Source: Lysinibacillus sphaericus OT4b.31
Lineage (GTDB): Bacteria > Bacillota > Bacilli > Bacillales_A > Planococcaceae
DNA: 64,000 bases
Reading direction: 5' to 3'
Assembly (NCBI RefSeq): GCF_000392615.1
Contig: NZ_KB933398.1
Span: 20,707-84,706 of the forward strand
The notes below the pieces were generated by a model that was not told where the DNA came from, searched no databases, and saw nothing but the letters and a program-made list of their open reading frames with translations. A program made the position numbers and the translations under genes. Of the stretch, positions 1 to 8,473 are shown one piece after another; position 1 is the stretch's first letter, and every line of letters begins with the position of its first letter.

Positions 1-1
1 A

Positions 2-613
2 GTGGAAGTAAGTTTTAAACATTTACCGACGACAGCCATTTCTGATGCAACAGGGGGGCATACGAATTTACGCAGTGATATTAAGCCATTAGCAGATCAT
101 TTTAAAATTGCTGGGCGTGCCGTAACTGTTCGATTACCAGATGGGGAAAATGGTGCTGTGCTAGAAGCCACTCGGGCTGCTAACGCAGGCGATATTTTAG
201 TGATTGATGCAAAGGGTAATATGAATCGTGCTGTGGCAGGGGACTTTGTAATTTCATTAGCGAAAGGTATGGGTATACAGGGCTTCGTGGTGGATGGTGT
301 AATTCGTGATATTGAAGCTATTAGAAAGTTAAACTTTCCGGTGTTTTCTCTTGGAACAACGGTAGCGGCTGGCAATAAAAATGGTGGCGGTAAAGTAAAT
401 GTACCCATTGCTATTGGCGGCGTAACTGTTCAACCGGGTGATTATATTATTGGGGATGTAGATGGTGTTCTTGTTGTGCCACAGGTGGATGCGGAGCGTA
501 TCGTTGTGACCGCTGAGGCAAAAGTTGCAAAGGACGAAATACGAGCACAAGAAGCACACGTAAATGGCAAAGAATCAATTATTGCCTATTTAGATAAAGT
601 GTTAGACAAATAA
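2..613 (+). CDS. RraA-like / HMG-CHA aldolase family protein, 5' end at window edge
   Basis: The 203 readable residues match the RraA-like family, which includes 4-hydroxy-4-methyl-2-oxoglutarate/oxaloacetate aldolases and the RNase E regulator RraA. The family signature G-x-x-x-DG-x-x-RD is visible as GFVVDGVIRD near residues 94-103, and the end shows the usual GDVDGVLVVP. The Arg and Asp of that motif bind substrate and metal in aldolase members, so an aldolase-like activity is possible, but regulator and enzyme cannot be told apart from sequence. A GTG lies at base 2, but the true start may be upstream of the window, so treat it as 5'-incomplete. It converges on gltT with a shared hairpin between them. 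Confidence 0.75.
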   Translation: MEVSFKHLPTTAISDATGGHTNLRSDIKPLADHFKIAGRAVTVRLPDGENGAVLEATRAANAGDILVIDAKGNMNRAVAGDFVISLAKGMGIQGFVVDGVIRDIEAIRKLNFPVFSLGTTVAAGNKNGGGKVNVPIAIGGVTVQPGDYIIGDVDGVLVVPQVDAERIVVTAEAKVAKDEIRAQEAHVNGKESIIAYLDKVLDK

Positions 614-655
614 GAAAATCCTCACGATGCATTTATACATCGTGAGGATTTTCTT
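612..655. terminator. Bidirectional terminator between rraA-like gene and gltT
   Basis: An 18-bp perfect inverted repeat (612-629 and 638-655) with an 8-nt loop. The arms begin AAGAAAATCC and end GGATTTTCTT, so each strand has a T-rich tract after the stem. It sits between two convergent stop codons. Confidence 0.85.
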
Positions 656-662
656 ATTTAGA

Positions 663-1937
663 CTATGCTAAATTTTCATTTTCTTTAAAGTAATTTTTCA
701 TTTTTTCTTTATCAAAACGGCCTTCCCATTTCGCCATTACTAACGATGCTAATGAGTTACCAATTACGTTAACAACTGTACGTCCCATATCAAGAATACG
801 GTCAATACCCGCAATAAACGCTAAACCTTCAATTGGAATACCAACAGTACCTAACGTTGCAAGAAGTACAACGAATGAAACGCCTGGTACACCTGCAATC
901 CCTTTAGACGTAACCATTAATACAAGCATTAATGTAATTTGTTCGCCGATGCTTAAGTGTATTCCATACATTTGTGCTATGAATAACGCAGCAATTGCTT
1001 GGTACAGTGTTGAACCATCTAGGTTAAAGGAATAACCTGTTGGAATAACAAAAGATACGATGTCTTTTGGTGCGCCTAGTTTCTCCATTTTCATCATGAT
1101 TCGTGGTAATACAGCCTCTGAACTAGCTGTGGAGAACGCTAAAATTAACTCATCTTTTAATACTTTAATTAAATAGAAAATACTGATACCTGCTATTTTT
1201 GCCACAATGCCAAGAACAACAAAGATGAAAAATAACATCGTGCCATAAACGAGTATAGCAAGTTTGGCAAGAGGTATTAGGGAAGCAAATCCATATTTGG
1301 AAACGGTTACACCAATTAAACCAAATACCCCAATTGGAGCGAATTTCATCACGAGGTTCGTTACCCAGAACATAGCATCAGCTACACCTTGGAAGAAGCC
1401 TAAAACTGGCTTACCTCGGTCCCCGATGGCAGCAACACCCAGACCAAAGATAACGGAGAAGAAGATAATCGCAAGCATATCACCTTCAGCCATAGATTGG
1501 ATAATATTTGTTGGTACAATACCTACAATAATATCGAAAGGTCCTTCATGTTGTACTTCCTCAGTTGTCGAAACGTATTTCGAGATATCTCCTTGAGAAA
1601 GCTCGTTCATATTCACACCAGCACCTGGCTGGAAAAGGTTCGCAGAAAGTAAACCGACAACAATTGCTACCGTTGTAATAACTTCAAAATAAATAAGTGA
1701 TTTCCCGCCTAATCGCCCAAGTTGTTTCATGTCGCCTGTCCCAGCAACGCCAACGATTAATGTCGAAATAATAATCGGTACAACAATCATCTTAATCAGA
1801 TGTAGAAAGATATCTCCTAGTGGTTGTAGATATTTTTCAATATTGGGGTTTCCGTAAAAGATACCGCCAACAATGATCCCTAAAGTCAAACCGATTAGAA
1901 TTTGAGTGGCTAAACTGATCTTAAATTTCTTTTTCAA
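663..1937 (-). CDS. gltT: Glutamate/aspartate:cation symporter (DAACS family)
   Basis: A 424-residue membrane protein that closely resembles the GltT/GltP transporters of Bacillus and Geobacillus, which import glutamate or aspartate with Na+ or H+. The transport core is clear: the serine-rich re-entrant loop (STASSEAVLPR), the NMDGT-type motif seen here as SFNLDGSTLYQ, and the C-terminal binding segment with GIDRILDMGRTVVNV. Translation starts at TTG 1937, preceded by AGGAGG about 10 nt upstream. The gene lies 91 bp downstream of a GlnK/GlnL-like two-component pair on the same strand. This suggests the pair controls amino-acid uptake; that link is inference from position. Confidence 0.9.
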   Translation of the reverse strand: MKKKFKISLATQILIGLTLGIIVGGIFYGNPNIEKYLQPLGDIFLHLIKMIVVPIIISTLIVGVAGTGDMKQLGRLGGKSLIYFEVITTVAIVVGLLSANLFQPGAGVNMNELSQGDISKYVSTTEEVQHEGPFDIIVGIVPTNIIQSMAEGDMLAIIFFSVIFGLGVAAIGDRGKPVLGFFQGVADAMFWVTNLVMKFAPIGVFGLIGVTVSKYGFASLIPLAKLAILVYGTMLFFIFVVLGIVAKIAGISIFYLIKVLKDELILAFSTASSEAVLPRIMMKMEKLGAPKDIVSFVIPTGYSFNLDGSTLYQAIAALFIAQMYGIHLSIGEQITLMLVLMVTSKGIAGVPGVSFVVLLATLGTVGIPIEGLAFIAGIDRILDMGRTVVNVIGNSLASLVMAKWEGRFDKEKMKNYFKENENLA

Positions 1938-2006
1938 AATCTTCGTTCCTCCTAATATTAAAATTTTTAGGACACGCCTTACTTTAATAATACGGAGGAC
2001 TTATAA

Positions 2007-2023
2007 AATCCGACAGAATCCGA
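2007..2023 (-). promoter_or_regulatory. Tandem direct repeat upstream of gltT, candidate GlnL-type operator
   Basis: The 7-mer TCGGATT (minus strand) occurs twice, 10 bp apart, at 2017-2023 and 2007-2013, just after the glnL stop codon and upstream of gltT. In B. subtilis GlnL binds tandem direct repeats one helical turn apart upstream of its target. The geometry fits, but the repeat sequence differs, so the call is an inference. Confidence 0.4.
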
Positions 2024-2028
2024 TAAAA

Positions 2029-2907
2029 TTAATTTATTTTTGTTAAAATGTCTGAATATAACACTTGAATAAACTTCTTTATATTCACCTTTGCTTTTCG
2101 ATTACCATGATCCTCTATTTGCTTCATAAGCTGACGAATCTCTTTTAAATCAAAGTATCGCGGTGCATAGTATTCGAATTCAGAGTTTGTGTAATCAACA
2201 ACACCTAAATTGGCCAAATTAATCATTGCAGCTAAAATCGTACGACGCACACGCTGTTCAATGGCTTTACTTTCCTTCAATATTTCATCGGGAGTCGTTT
2301 TGGTGACAGCGGCTATTTCTTCATACAGCTCCTTTAACGGAGGAAGTGGTGCAATTTTATGCTGATGTGCTAGTAATGTTTCGATTATGGCAATGATATC
2401 CTCGCTGCCGATTTCACCAACAATGCCCATATCATTCAAAATTGATTGAATATGATCACGTGATGTCGCTTTATGATTTTTTTGCTCATTTATTTCTATA
2501 CTAGTAAGGGATTGGCGAATAACTAGGAGCGAGTTCTTTAGTCGAAATTGTTCTGTTGTTTTACGTAAAACATTTTCGACCTCAATTTTGTTAATTGGTT
2601 TATGAATGAAGAAATCTATACCTTGTTCATACGCCTCACCAACCATCTCCTTATTCACTACTTGAGAAATCATAATAAATTGTCCCTCAAAGCGATTTTG
2701 AATTAGATGCTCTACCGTTGCAATACCATCTAGCTTTGGCATAAGTAAATCGATTAGCACAAACTCTGGTTGTGTCATTAATATTTGTGGTATGGCATCT
2801 TCACCATTGCGTGCTTCACCAATGACGGTACCTAAACCACTATCTTCAATAATTTGCTTTAACATGACACGACTTGCACGATCATCATCTACAATAAAAT
2901 ACCTCAT
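2029..2907 (-). CDS. glnL: GlnL (YcbB)-like response regulator
   Basis: A 292-residue two-domain regulator. Residues 1-120 are a receiver domain with the acidic cluster DDD at 7-9, the phospho-acceptor D53 in LIDLLMPKLDG, and the conserved Lys in FIHKPINKIE. The C-terminal half (about 155-285) matches the YcbB-type DNA-binding domain found in B. subtilis GlnL, including the stretch around QRVRRTILAAM and KVNIKKFIQV. GlnL with its kinase GlnK activates glutamine utilisation genes in B. subtilis. The ATG directly follows the stop codon of the kinase gene upstream, so the two are co-transcribed. Here the neighbour is a glutamate transporter, not glutaminase glsA and glutamine transporter glnT. 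Confidence 0.85.
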   Translation of the reverse strand: MRYFIVDDDRASRVMLKQIIEDSGLGTVIGEARNGEDAIPQILMTQPEFVLIDLLMPKLDGIATVEHLIQNRFEGQFIMISQVVNKEMVGEAYEQGIDFFIHKPINKIEVENVLRKTTEQFRLKNSLLVIRQSLTSIEINEQKNHKATSRDHIQSILNDMGIVGEIGSEDIIAIIETLLAHQHKIAPLPPLKELYEEIAAVTKTTPDEILKESKAIEQRVRRTILAAMINLANLGVVDYTNSEFEYYAPRYFDLKEIRQLMKQIEDHGNRKAKVNIKKFIQVLYSDILTKIN

Positions 2908-4176
2908 TTAAGTCTCTCCTGTTTGAATAGTTTGCGTAGGAATTATAATTTTAAACATCGTTTCTTTATTATTAGATTCGACAGAAATTGTACCGTTTAA
3001 TTTTGTTATTAGTGTGGTTACGTGTGAGAGCCCAATACCGGTTGCTGCTACACCTTCAATATTATATTTTGTAGTATAACCAGGCTCAAAAATAATAGAG
3101 AGATCATTTTGTGAAATGCCACTTCCATTATCACATACGGTTATTACAGTATCATCCTCTTGTTGCTGAATAGCAATAGAAATAATACCGTGTTCTTCAA
3201 TTGCTTCTATGGCATTAGCTGTTAAATTATTTAATAGAGCAAGCAATGCAATATGCTCCTCCGTTTGAAAATCACTATCAAAACTAATTTTAAACTGTAT
3301 ATCTTTTCCTAGCAATTCACTATATTTACTATTACCTTCCTCTATATAATGCAATAATTCTGATAATCGAATGGAGCCATAGCTCTTTTCACCTACGATT
3401 TTTGAAATACCCGCATAAATGCGTTGTGAATCTTTCTTTACTTCATGAATTTCCTGGGCAATATGCAGCGCTTGTAAGCATTCCGCGCGATAGCCTTTAA
3501 CTTTTAATTGGCGATATAAATCAAAGCCGCTTGCTGTAATTGTTTCAATATGATTCATTGATTTTTTTAGGTATAAGGTTTCTACATATAAATCAGAACC
3601 AATATTAAGCATTTCTTGTACGCGTTTTTTTTGTTCGGCAATTAAAATAGAACTATAGATGCCAACCACGAAAAAGCTCCGTAGCAAGGCAACGGCAACG
3701 AGTATGAGAAAGTCGTGTATAAATACAAAATTATACGAGTGCACAAGAAAACGTGCTAACTGTTCACCTAAATTACTAATGACTTCGCTAAAGGCAACAA
3801 GGAGTCCGAGCTTTAACGGTTTTTCTCGATATTGATGAATGTTTAATTGATGTAGGCATAATGCAAACAATAAGTAAAATATAGCTGCAGGCAGATGCAT
3901 AAGAATACTTTCTATTATTGAAACATCTAATGTGTAGTAATAGTAATTAACTATAACTCGGAAAGAGGTAGTCACAATACTTGTAGCAATACCTGCTAAG
4001 ATAATTGGTGTAGGTTTAATGAGAGTACATAAAAAGAAGATAATACTTCCTAATCCAAAGCGAAATGTTGTATCGTAGAACGGCAAAATTTTTATTTCAC
4101 TACCGACCGCTGTAAATAAGGCTATCATTAAAACCCATGTGAGGGTTGCACGGGACATAATAACTTTCGTGTACAT
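2908..4176 (-). CDS. glnK: GlnK (YcbA)-like membrane sensor histidine kinase
   Basis: About 422 residues. The N-terminal half (to about residue 190) is hydrophobic, with several membrane segments and no large extracellular loop. The C-terminal half is a kinase: the candidate phospho-His lies in EIHEVKKDSQRI, followed by a GHKL ATPase domain with N box NNLTANAIEAI, G1 box VCDNGSGI and G2 box ATGIGLSHV. The layout and H-box match B. subtilis GlnK, whose signal is glutamine. The gene is immediately upstream of glnL. I prefer ATG 4176 over TTG 4182 because AGGGAGG lies about 10 nt before the ATG and only 4 before the TTG. Confidence 0.8.
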   Translation of the reverse strand: MYTKVIMSRATLTWVLMIALFTAVGSEIKILPFYDTTFRFGLGSIIFFLCTLIKPTPIILAGIATSIVTTSFRVIVNYYYYTLDVSIIESILMHLPAAIFYLLFALCLHQLNIHQYREKPLKLGLLVAFSEVISNLGEQLARFLVHSYNFVFIHDFLILVAVALLRSFFVVGIYSSILIAEQKKRVQEMLNIGSDLYVETLYLKKSMNHIETITASGFDLYRQLKVKGYRAECLQALHIAQEIHEVKKDSQRIYAGISKIVGEKSYGSIRLSELLHYIEEGNSKYSELLGKDIQFKISFDSDFQTEEHIALLALLNNLTANAIEAIEEHGIISIAIQQQEDDTVITVCDNGSGISQNDLSIIFEPGYTTKYNIEGVAATGIGLSHVTTLITKLNGTISVESNNKETMFKIIIPTQTIQTGET

Positions 4177-4282
4177 TTTCAAGCATCCTCCCTAATCTAT
4201 ATTAGTCGAGCGAGATATCTAATAAAAAAATACCACATCCTAAGTGGAAGTGGCATCTAGAAGTGTAAGTGCAATTTTAGGC

Positions 4283-4311
4283 AAAAAAAAACGGCTACAT
4301 CATGTAGTCGG
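4283..4311 (-). terminator. Terminator after tRNA-Ser
   Basis: On the minus strand a stem formed by CGACTACATG and its partner ATGTAGCCG is followed by a run of nine T. It lies just downstream of the tRNA-Ser gene. Confidence 0.7.
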
Positions 4312-4322
4312 ATTTTAAAAAC

Positions 4323-4415
4323 TGGAGGAGGTAGAGGGATTCGAACCCCCGCGCGGTGTTACCCGCCTGTCGGTTTTCAAGACCGATCCCTTCAGCCAGA
4401 CTTGGGTATACCTCC
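4323..4415 (-). tRNA. tRNA-Ser (anticodon UGA)
   Basis: A 93-nt class II tRNA on the minus strand with CCA encoded. The 7-bp acceptor stem pairs GGAGGTA with TACCTCC. The anticodon arm reads CGGTCTTGAAAACCG, giving anticodon TGA. The long variable arm and the T-arm GGGTTCGAATCCC are typical of tRNA-Ser. The discriminator base reads as U instead of the G I would expect. It has its own promoter upstream and a terminator downstream. Confidence 0.93.
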
Positions 4416-4451
4416 ATAGTATATTGTTGCAATGTCTTATCGACAAAAACT

Positions 4452-4480
4452 AATTTATCATGTATTAGTTTTCACGTCAA
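4452..4480 (-). promoter_or_regulatory. Sigma-A promoter of tRNA-Ser
   Basis: Minus strand: -35 TTGACG (4475-4480), 17-bp spacer, -10 TAAATT (4452-4457) preceded by TGA, which makes an extended -10. It points at the tRNA-Ser gene 37 bp away. Confidence 0.65.
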
Positions 4481-4568
4481 TACTTTTATCATTTTTTTTT
4501 AGATTTTCTAAAATTAATTTTTTATATGGCAGAGATATCAATAGAATATAAATAATTAGTGTAATTCG

Positions 4569-4597
4569 TTGCATTTTATGAAAACTGAAAGTATACT
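4569..4597 (+). promoter_or_regulatory. Sigma-A promoter of the SRP RNA
   Basis: -35 TTGCAT (4569-4574), 17-bp spacer, -10 TATACT (4592-4597). Transcription should begin near 4604, which agrees with the 5' end of the paired SRP RNA terminus. Confidence 0.8.
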
Positions 4598-4600
4598 AGT

Positions 4601-4878
4601 TATTGCCGTGCTAGGTGGGAAGGTAGCGGTGTCCTGTAACTCGCAATCCGCTCTAGCGAGACTGAATTCCTTTTTTGAGGCTGTCCGTATTGTTTGGTCT
4701 GCCTTTTGCACGTAGTGTTGACGATTGGGTCCTGCGCAATGGATACCCATGAACTATGTCAGGTCCGGAAGGAAGCAGCATTAAGTGGTATTATTCATGT
4801 GCCGCGGGGTTGCCTAATCTGAGCTAACGACAAGAGTAACGCTTATGTGCGGCTGTCGAAAAAAGGTGCACGGCATTA
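4601..4878 (+). ncRNA. ffs: Signal recognition particle RNA, large Bacillus type with Alu domain
   Basis: About 275 nt with the hallmarks of B. subtilis scRNA. The terminal helix pairs TGCCGTGC (4604-4611) with GCACGGCA (4868-4875). The 5' end carries the Alu-domain core GCTAGGTGGG, and the S-domain helix 8 carries TCAGGTCCGGAAGGAAGCAG with its GGAA tetraloop region for Ffh binding. It acts with Ffh and FtsY in co-translational membrane targeting. Its position just upstream of dnaX is the same as in B. subtilis. It has a consensus promoter and its own terminator. Confidence 0.96.
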
Positions 4879-4890
4879 AATTGCCAATTC

Positions 4891-4926
4891 AAACGCATTC
4901 GTCTATTGTAGGCGAATGCGTTTTTT
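4891..4926 (+). terminator. Terminator of SRP RNA
   Basis: Stem AACGCATTCG / CGAATGCGTT with an 11-13 nt loop followed by six or more T, just after the SRP RNA 3' end. Confidence 0.85.
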
Positions 4927-4970
4927 CTATGTGAATAGTGACAATACGATTTTATTAATAATGCAGCCAA

Positions 4971-4979
4971 TGCTATAAT
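4971..4979 (+). promoter_or_regulatory. Extended -10 promoter of dnaX operon
   Basis: TGC followed by TATAAT (4974-4979) gives an extended -10. No good -35 is visible. It lies 39 bp before the dnaX start codon. Confidence 0.55.
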
Positions 4980-5017
4980 AGAGCTATCATATTTAAAAAG
5001 AAGAGGAGAGGAAATCA

Positions 5018-6802
5018 TTGACGTATCAAGCATTTTATCGTGTGTATAGGCCACAATCATTTCGTGAGATGTCAGGTCAAGCGCATGTCAAAAGAACGCT
5101 ACAAAATGCTCTCCTAGCAAATAAAACAACGCATGCGTATCTGTTTTCTGGTCCGCGTGGTACTGGGAAAACGAGTACGGCTAAAATTTTTGCGAAGGCA
5201 TTAAACTGTGAGCGAGCCCCGTCAAGCGAGCCCTGTAATGACTGTGCAACTTGCTTAAGCATTACAGATGGTTCTCATCCAGACGTAATAGAATTTGATG
5301 CTGCATCCAATTCACGCGTTGAAGAAATACGTGACATTATTGAAAAAGTTCGTTTTGCTCCTGCTAGTAGCAGGTTTAAAGTGTATATCATTGATGAAGT
5401 GCATATGCTTTCAACAAGTGCCTTCAATGCACTTTTAAAAACTTTAGAAGAACCACCGTCGCATGCTGTTTTTATATTAGCAACGACAGAGCCGCATAAA
5501 TTGCCAGCGACGATTATTTCGCGTTGTCAGCGCTTTGACTTTAAACGACTTTCGACGAACGATATTATTGAACGGATGAAGGTTGTATTAGAAGACATTG
5601 AGCTACCTTATGAAGAGCAAGGTTTAAAGGTTATTGCGCAATCTGCTGCTGGTGGCATGCGGGATGCTCTGAGTTTGTTAGACCAAGTCGTATCCTTCAG
5701 TGGTGATCTCTTGAAACTGGAAGATGCACTGCTTGTTACAGGATCGATTAGTCAGGAAGTTTTTTATGATTTGGCAGAGGCTTTAAAGGTGAAAGATGTC
5801 GCACAAATGCTTGCGTTATTAGAACAACTTATTGCCGATGGGAAAGACCCACTACGTCTGGCAGAGGATTTAATTACATTCTTCCGCGACTTACTGCTCC
5901 TGCAAACGAGTGAGGGGTTAGCGGAATTATTAGAGCTAGTATCGCCAGAGGAGCGAGTGTTTACTTTAGCACATGATTTTGCACCAGATTTGCTTTATGG
6001 CTATATTGACATCTTAGCGAAAACACAACAAGAAATGCGTTTCTCTCATCATACAAAAATTTATTTAGAAACAGCTTTGCTGAAAATGACACAGTTTTCA
6101 GGTGGAGTAGTTAATCAAGTGAACTCCTCAGGAGAAACAACGGTGAGTCCTGAGATAGCACAGAAAATAGTGGCGCTTGAGCAGACAGTCCAGCAATTAT
6201 CAGCGCAATTGCAAAATGGGGTGCCGACACAAACTACGCCGACGCCTAAGGAGCAACGTCCACGTGCAAAAAGTCCAAATGGCTATAAGGCTCCGACTGG
6301 ACGTATTCAAGAAATATTAAAGGATGCTACAAAGCAGGATGTGCACCGCGTTAAAGCCGTGTGGGCACAAGCATTAAACCAAATGCAAAAGTCTCAATCG
6401 GCTCTATTAGCAGAAGCTGAACCTGTTGCGGCATCTTCGAGTGCTTTTGTGTTAAAATTCAAGTATGATATTCATTGTCAAATGGTTGCTGATAATCATG
6501 CACTAAAAGCACACTTCACACAATTAATTGCAGGGCAAACTGGCACCATGTACGAAATGCTTTGCACGCCTGAAGAGACCTGGTTAAAGCTGCGTGAAGA
6601 ATTCATTCGTGATCACGGCATGCATCAACAGAAAGCGCAGTCAGCTACTGATCATGATGTAGAGTTATTAGAACCACCACCGGCAGAGATGCCAGAAGAA
6701 CCCTTTATCGATGATGCACAACCACTTGCATCACAGGATCCACTCGTGACGGAAGCGGAAAAGCTGTTCGGTAAAGATTTTGTTGAAATCGTTGAAGACT
6801 AA
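5018..6802 (+). CDS. dnaX: DNA polymerase III subunits gamma and tau
   Basis: The clamp-loader ATPase of the replisome, 594 residues. The AAA+ module shows Walker A GPRGTGKT at 45-52, a zinc site C64/C73/C76/C79, Walker B DEVH at 126-129 and the SRC motif at 168-170. The clamp-loader collar domain follows, then a variable proline-rich linker near residues 400-420 and a tau C-terminal part. The start is TTG 5018 behind GAGGAGAGG. It heads the conserved dnaX-yaaK-recR cluster. I did not find an obvious programmed frameshift site, in line with Bacillus dnaX making tau only. Confidence 0.97.
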   Translation: MTYQAFYRVYRPQSFREMSGQAHVKRTLQNALLANKTTHAYLFSGPRGTGKTSTAKIFAKALNCERAPSSEPCNDCATCLSITDGSHPDVIEFDAASNSRVEEIRDIIEKVRFAPASSRFKVYIIDEVHMLSTSAFNALLKTLEEPPSHAVFILATTEPHKLPATIISRCQRFDFKRLSTNDIIERMKVVLEDIELPYEEQGLKVIAQSAAGGMRDALSLLDQVVSFSGDLLKLEDALLVTGSISQEVFYDLAEALKVKDVAQMLALLEQLIADGKDPLRLAEDLITFFRDLLLLQTSEGLAELLELVSPEERVFTLAHDFAPDLLYGYIDILAKTQQEMRFSHHTKIYLETALLKMTQFSGGVVNQVNSSGETTVSPEIAQKIVALEQTVQQLSAQLQNGVPTQTTPTPKEQRPRAKSPNGYKAPTGRIQEILKDATKQDVHRVKAVWAQALNQMQKSQSALLAEAEPVAASSSAFVLKFKYDIHCQMVADNHALKAHFTQLIAGQTGTMYEMLCTPEETWLKLREEFIRDHGMHQQKAQSATDHDVELLEPPPAEMPEEPFIDDAQPLASQDPLVTEAEKLFGKDFVEIVED

Positions 6803-6823
6803 TTACTTAGGAGGAATATGTTT

Positions 6824-7138
6824 ATGCGTGGAATGGGAAATATGCAAGGTATGATGAAAAAAATGCAAAAAATGCAAAAAGAAATGATGGAAGCTCAAGA
6901 GGCTTTAAATGTTGAACAATTTGAAGGTACTGCTGGTGGCGGTATGGTTAAAGTAGCTGTAACAGGTCAGCGTGAAGTAGTTGAAGTGAACCTTGATGCA
7001 TCAGTAGTAGATCCGGACGATATTGAAATGCTACAGGATTTAATCGTTGTTGCAACAAATGAAGCACTTAAAAAAGTAGATGAAAAAACAAATGCAACAA
7101 TGGGTAAATTCACACAAGGCATGAACCTTCCGTTCTAG
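6824..7138 (+). CDS. yaaK: YbaB/EbfC family nucleoid-associated protein
   Basis: A 104-residue DNA-binding protein of the YbaB/EbfC family, dimeric and nucleoid-associated in other bacteria. The N-terminus is a Met/Lys/Gln-rich helix ([15 protein letters not shown]), and the core contains GTAGGGMV and [12 protein letters not shown] as in B. subtilis YaaK. Of two in-frame ATGs (6818, 6824) I choose 6824, because AGGAGG at 6809-6814 is then 9 nt away and the N-terminus MRGMGN matches homologues. It lies between dnaX and recR, an association found in most bacteria. Confidence 0.93.
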   Translation: MRGMGNMQGMMKKMQKMQKEMMEAQEALNVEQFEGTAGGGMVKVAVTGQREVVEVNLDASVVDPDDIEMLQDLIVVATNEALKKVDEKTNATMGKFTQGMNLPF

Positions 7139-7150
7139 GAGGTGAAAAAT

Positions 7151-7747
7151 ATGTACTACCCAGAACCCATATCTAAACTAATCGATAGTTTTATGAAATT
7201 GCCAGGTATCGGGCCGAAAACCGCGGCTCGACTGGCGTTTTTTGTGTTAACGATGAAGGAAGAGGATGTATTGTCTTTCTCGAAGGCTTTAATTGATGCA
7301 AAGCGAAACTTAAGCTATTGTTCTGTCTGTGGCAATATTACCGATATAGATCCTTGCCATATTTGTACGGACAAACAACGTGATGTATCTGTTATTTGTG
7401 TCGTACAAGACACAAAAGATGTTATCGCAATGGAAAAAATGCGTGATTACAACGGTATGTACCATGTACTGCAGGGAGCTATTTCGCCAATGGATGGCAT
7501 AGGCCCGGAAGATATCAATGTAGCGTCACTTTTAGTACGTTTGCAAGATGAAACAGTACAGGAGCTTATTCTAGCAACGAATTCTACAATTGAAGGCGAA
7601 GCGACAGCTATGTACATATCACGTCTAGTGAAACCATCTGGTATTCGTACAACACGTATTGCACACGGACTGCCGGTAGGTGGAGATTTAGAATATGCTG
7701 ATGAAGTAACGTTATCGAAGGCAATGGAAGGCCGTCGAGAGTTATGA
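7151..7747 (+). CDS. recR: Recombination mediator RecR
   Basis: 198 residues. RecR acts with RecO (and RecF) to load RecA on single-stranded gaps. Visible are the N-terminal helix-hairpin-helix ([14 protein letters not shown], 17-30), a four-Cys zinc finger (C57, C60, C69, C72) and a Toprim domain ending in [19 protein letters not shown] 7151 is chosen over GTG 7142, which overlaps the ribosome-binding site AGGAGGTG and would add three residues absent from homologues. Confidence 0.97.
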   Translation: MYYPEPISKLIDSFMKLPGIGPKTAARLAFFVLTMKEEDVLSFSKALIDAKRNLSYCSVCGNITDIDPCHICTDKQRDVSVICVVQDTKDVIAMEKMRDYNGMYHVLQGAISPMDGIGPEDINVASLLVRLQDETVQELILATNSTIEGEATAMYISRLVKPSGIRTTRIAHGLPVGGDLEYADEVTLSKAMEGRREL

Positions 7748-7760
7748 GTGAGGGATTGAG

Positions 7761-7976
7761 ATGTTCTTCCGCAATAAAGGAAAGCTAAAAAAGGAATTTG
7801 ATGAAAAACTTGTAGGTCTCATTAAAGAAACAAAAGAGGATTTGCAACAAGCAAAAATAATTGAAGAATTAGTAGATGATTATGATTTAGAAATCATCGC
7901 CCAACGAAAAGCAGCGGAGAGTATACATTATTATTTATTCAAAGAAGCCAGAATTCGACGAGTATTAATCAAATAA
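7761..7976 (+). CDS. yaaL: YaaL, DUF2508 family protein
   Basis: A 71-residue charged, mostly helical protein between recR and bofA, the position of B. subtilis yaaL. The family (DUF2508) has no known biochemical role. The ATG follows a GTGAGGGATTGAG Shine-Dalgarno region. It is 13 bp from recR and probably co-transcribed. Confidence 0.85.
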   Translation: MFFRNKGKLKKEFDEKLVGLIKETKEDLQQAKIIEELVDDYDLEIIAQRKAAESIHYYLFKEARIRRVLIK

Positions 7977-7987
7977 TTGTTGGTAGA

Positions 7988-8017
7988 GTTATAGAAGCGA
8001 AGCAGAAATCATACACT
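7988..8017 (+). promoter_or_regulatory. Candidate sigma-E promoter of bofA
   Basis: The -10 element CATACACT (8010-8017) is an excellent match to the sigma-E consensus CATACAMT. A weaker -35 GTTATAG (7988-7994) lies 15 bp upstream. This would give mother-cell expression of bofA. Confidence 0.55.
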
Positions 8018-8047
8018 TACATAATTATTATCGAAGGGGGCAAGTGT

Positions 8048-8320
8048 ATGCCGTGGGTTGTAATTATGAGTATTGGTGTTCCTGTAGCGCTTCTATTTCT
8101 TTATATAGTAGGAAAGCACATTAAGTTAGGGAAAGTATTAGAAGGATTATCGGTTTTTTGGTTTCGATTCGCCTTTGCTTTTTTACTACTATTCATCATT
8201 CATTTAGCTGTTGGCTATAGTGGATACAATGTACCAATCAATCTATTTTCAGTTACTACAATTGCAGTATTAGGAATACCTGGGGTACTAGGAATTACTT
8301 TTTTAATCTATTTTTTATAA
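8048..8320 (+). CDS. bofA: BofA, inhibitor of pro-sigma-K processing
   Basis: A 90-residue integral membrane protein with hydrophobic segments covering most of its length. It carries the BofA signature VPINLFSVTTIAVLGIPG (about 66-83). In B. subtilis BofA holds the SpoIVFB protease inactive in the outer forespore membrane until the forespore signals, with SpoIVFA. It follows yaaL, as in B. subtilis. In that species rrnA comes next; here a scar of that operon follows. Confidence 0.9.
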   Translation: MPWVVIMSIGVPVALLFLYIVGKHIKLGKVLEGLSVFWFRFAFAFLLLFIIHLAVGYSGYNVPINLFSVTTIAVLGIPGVLGITFLIYFL

Positions 8321-8325
8321 ATCAC

Positions 8326-8353
8326 TTGCAAAGAGAAAATATTATGGTATAGT
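8326..8353 (+). promoter_or_regulatory. rRNA-type promoter P1 of the collapsed rrn locus
   Basis: -35 TTGCAA (8326-8331), 16-bp spacer, -10 TATAGT (8348-8353), only 5 bp after the bofA stop. It is the upstream one of a tandem pair, as at the intact rrn locus near 63.5 kb. Confidence 0.6.
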
Positions 8354-8419
8354 AATAGGAGTCGTTAAGATAACTGTTGAAAACAACTTCATACAAAACA
8401 ATTTAATTAAAAATAATTG

Positions 8420-8449
8420 TTGACATCAGGAAATTCGTTGTGGTATGAT
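8420..8449 (+). promoter_or_regulatory. rRNA-type promoter P2 of the collapsed rrn locus
   Basis: -35 TTGACA (8420-8425), 18-bp spacer, -10 TATGAT (8444-8449). The downstream sequence ATAAGAGTTGCTGAAA is the same as after the P2 promoter of the intact operon (63523-63528). Confidence 0.8.
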
Positions 8450-8473
8450 ATAAGAGTTGCTGAAACAAATCGA

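Noticed and set aside
6200..6320. Programmed frameshift site for a gamma form of DnaX
   Set aside because: No A6-type slippery heptamer followed by a stable hairpin is evident in the linker region; Bacillus DnaX is not known to need one.
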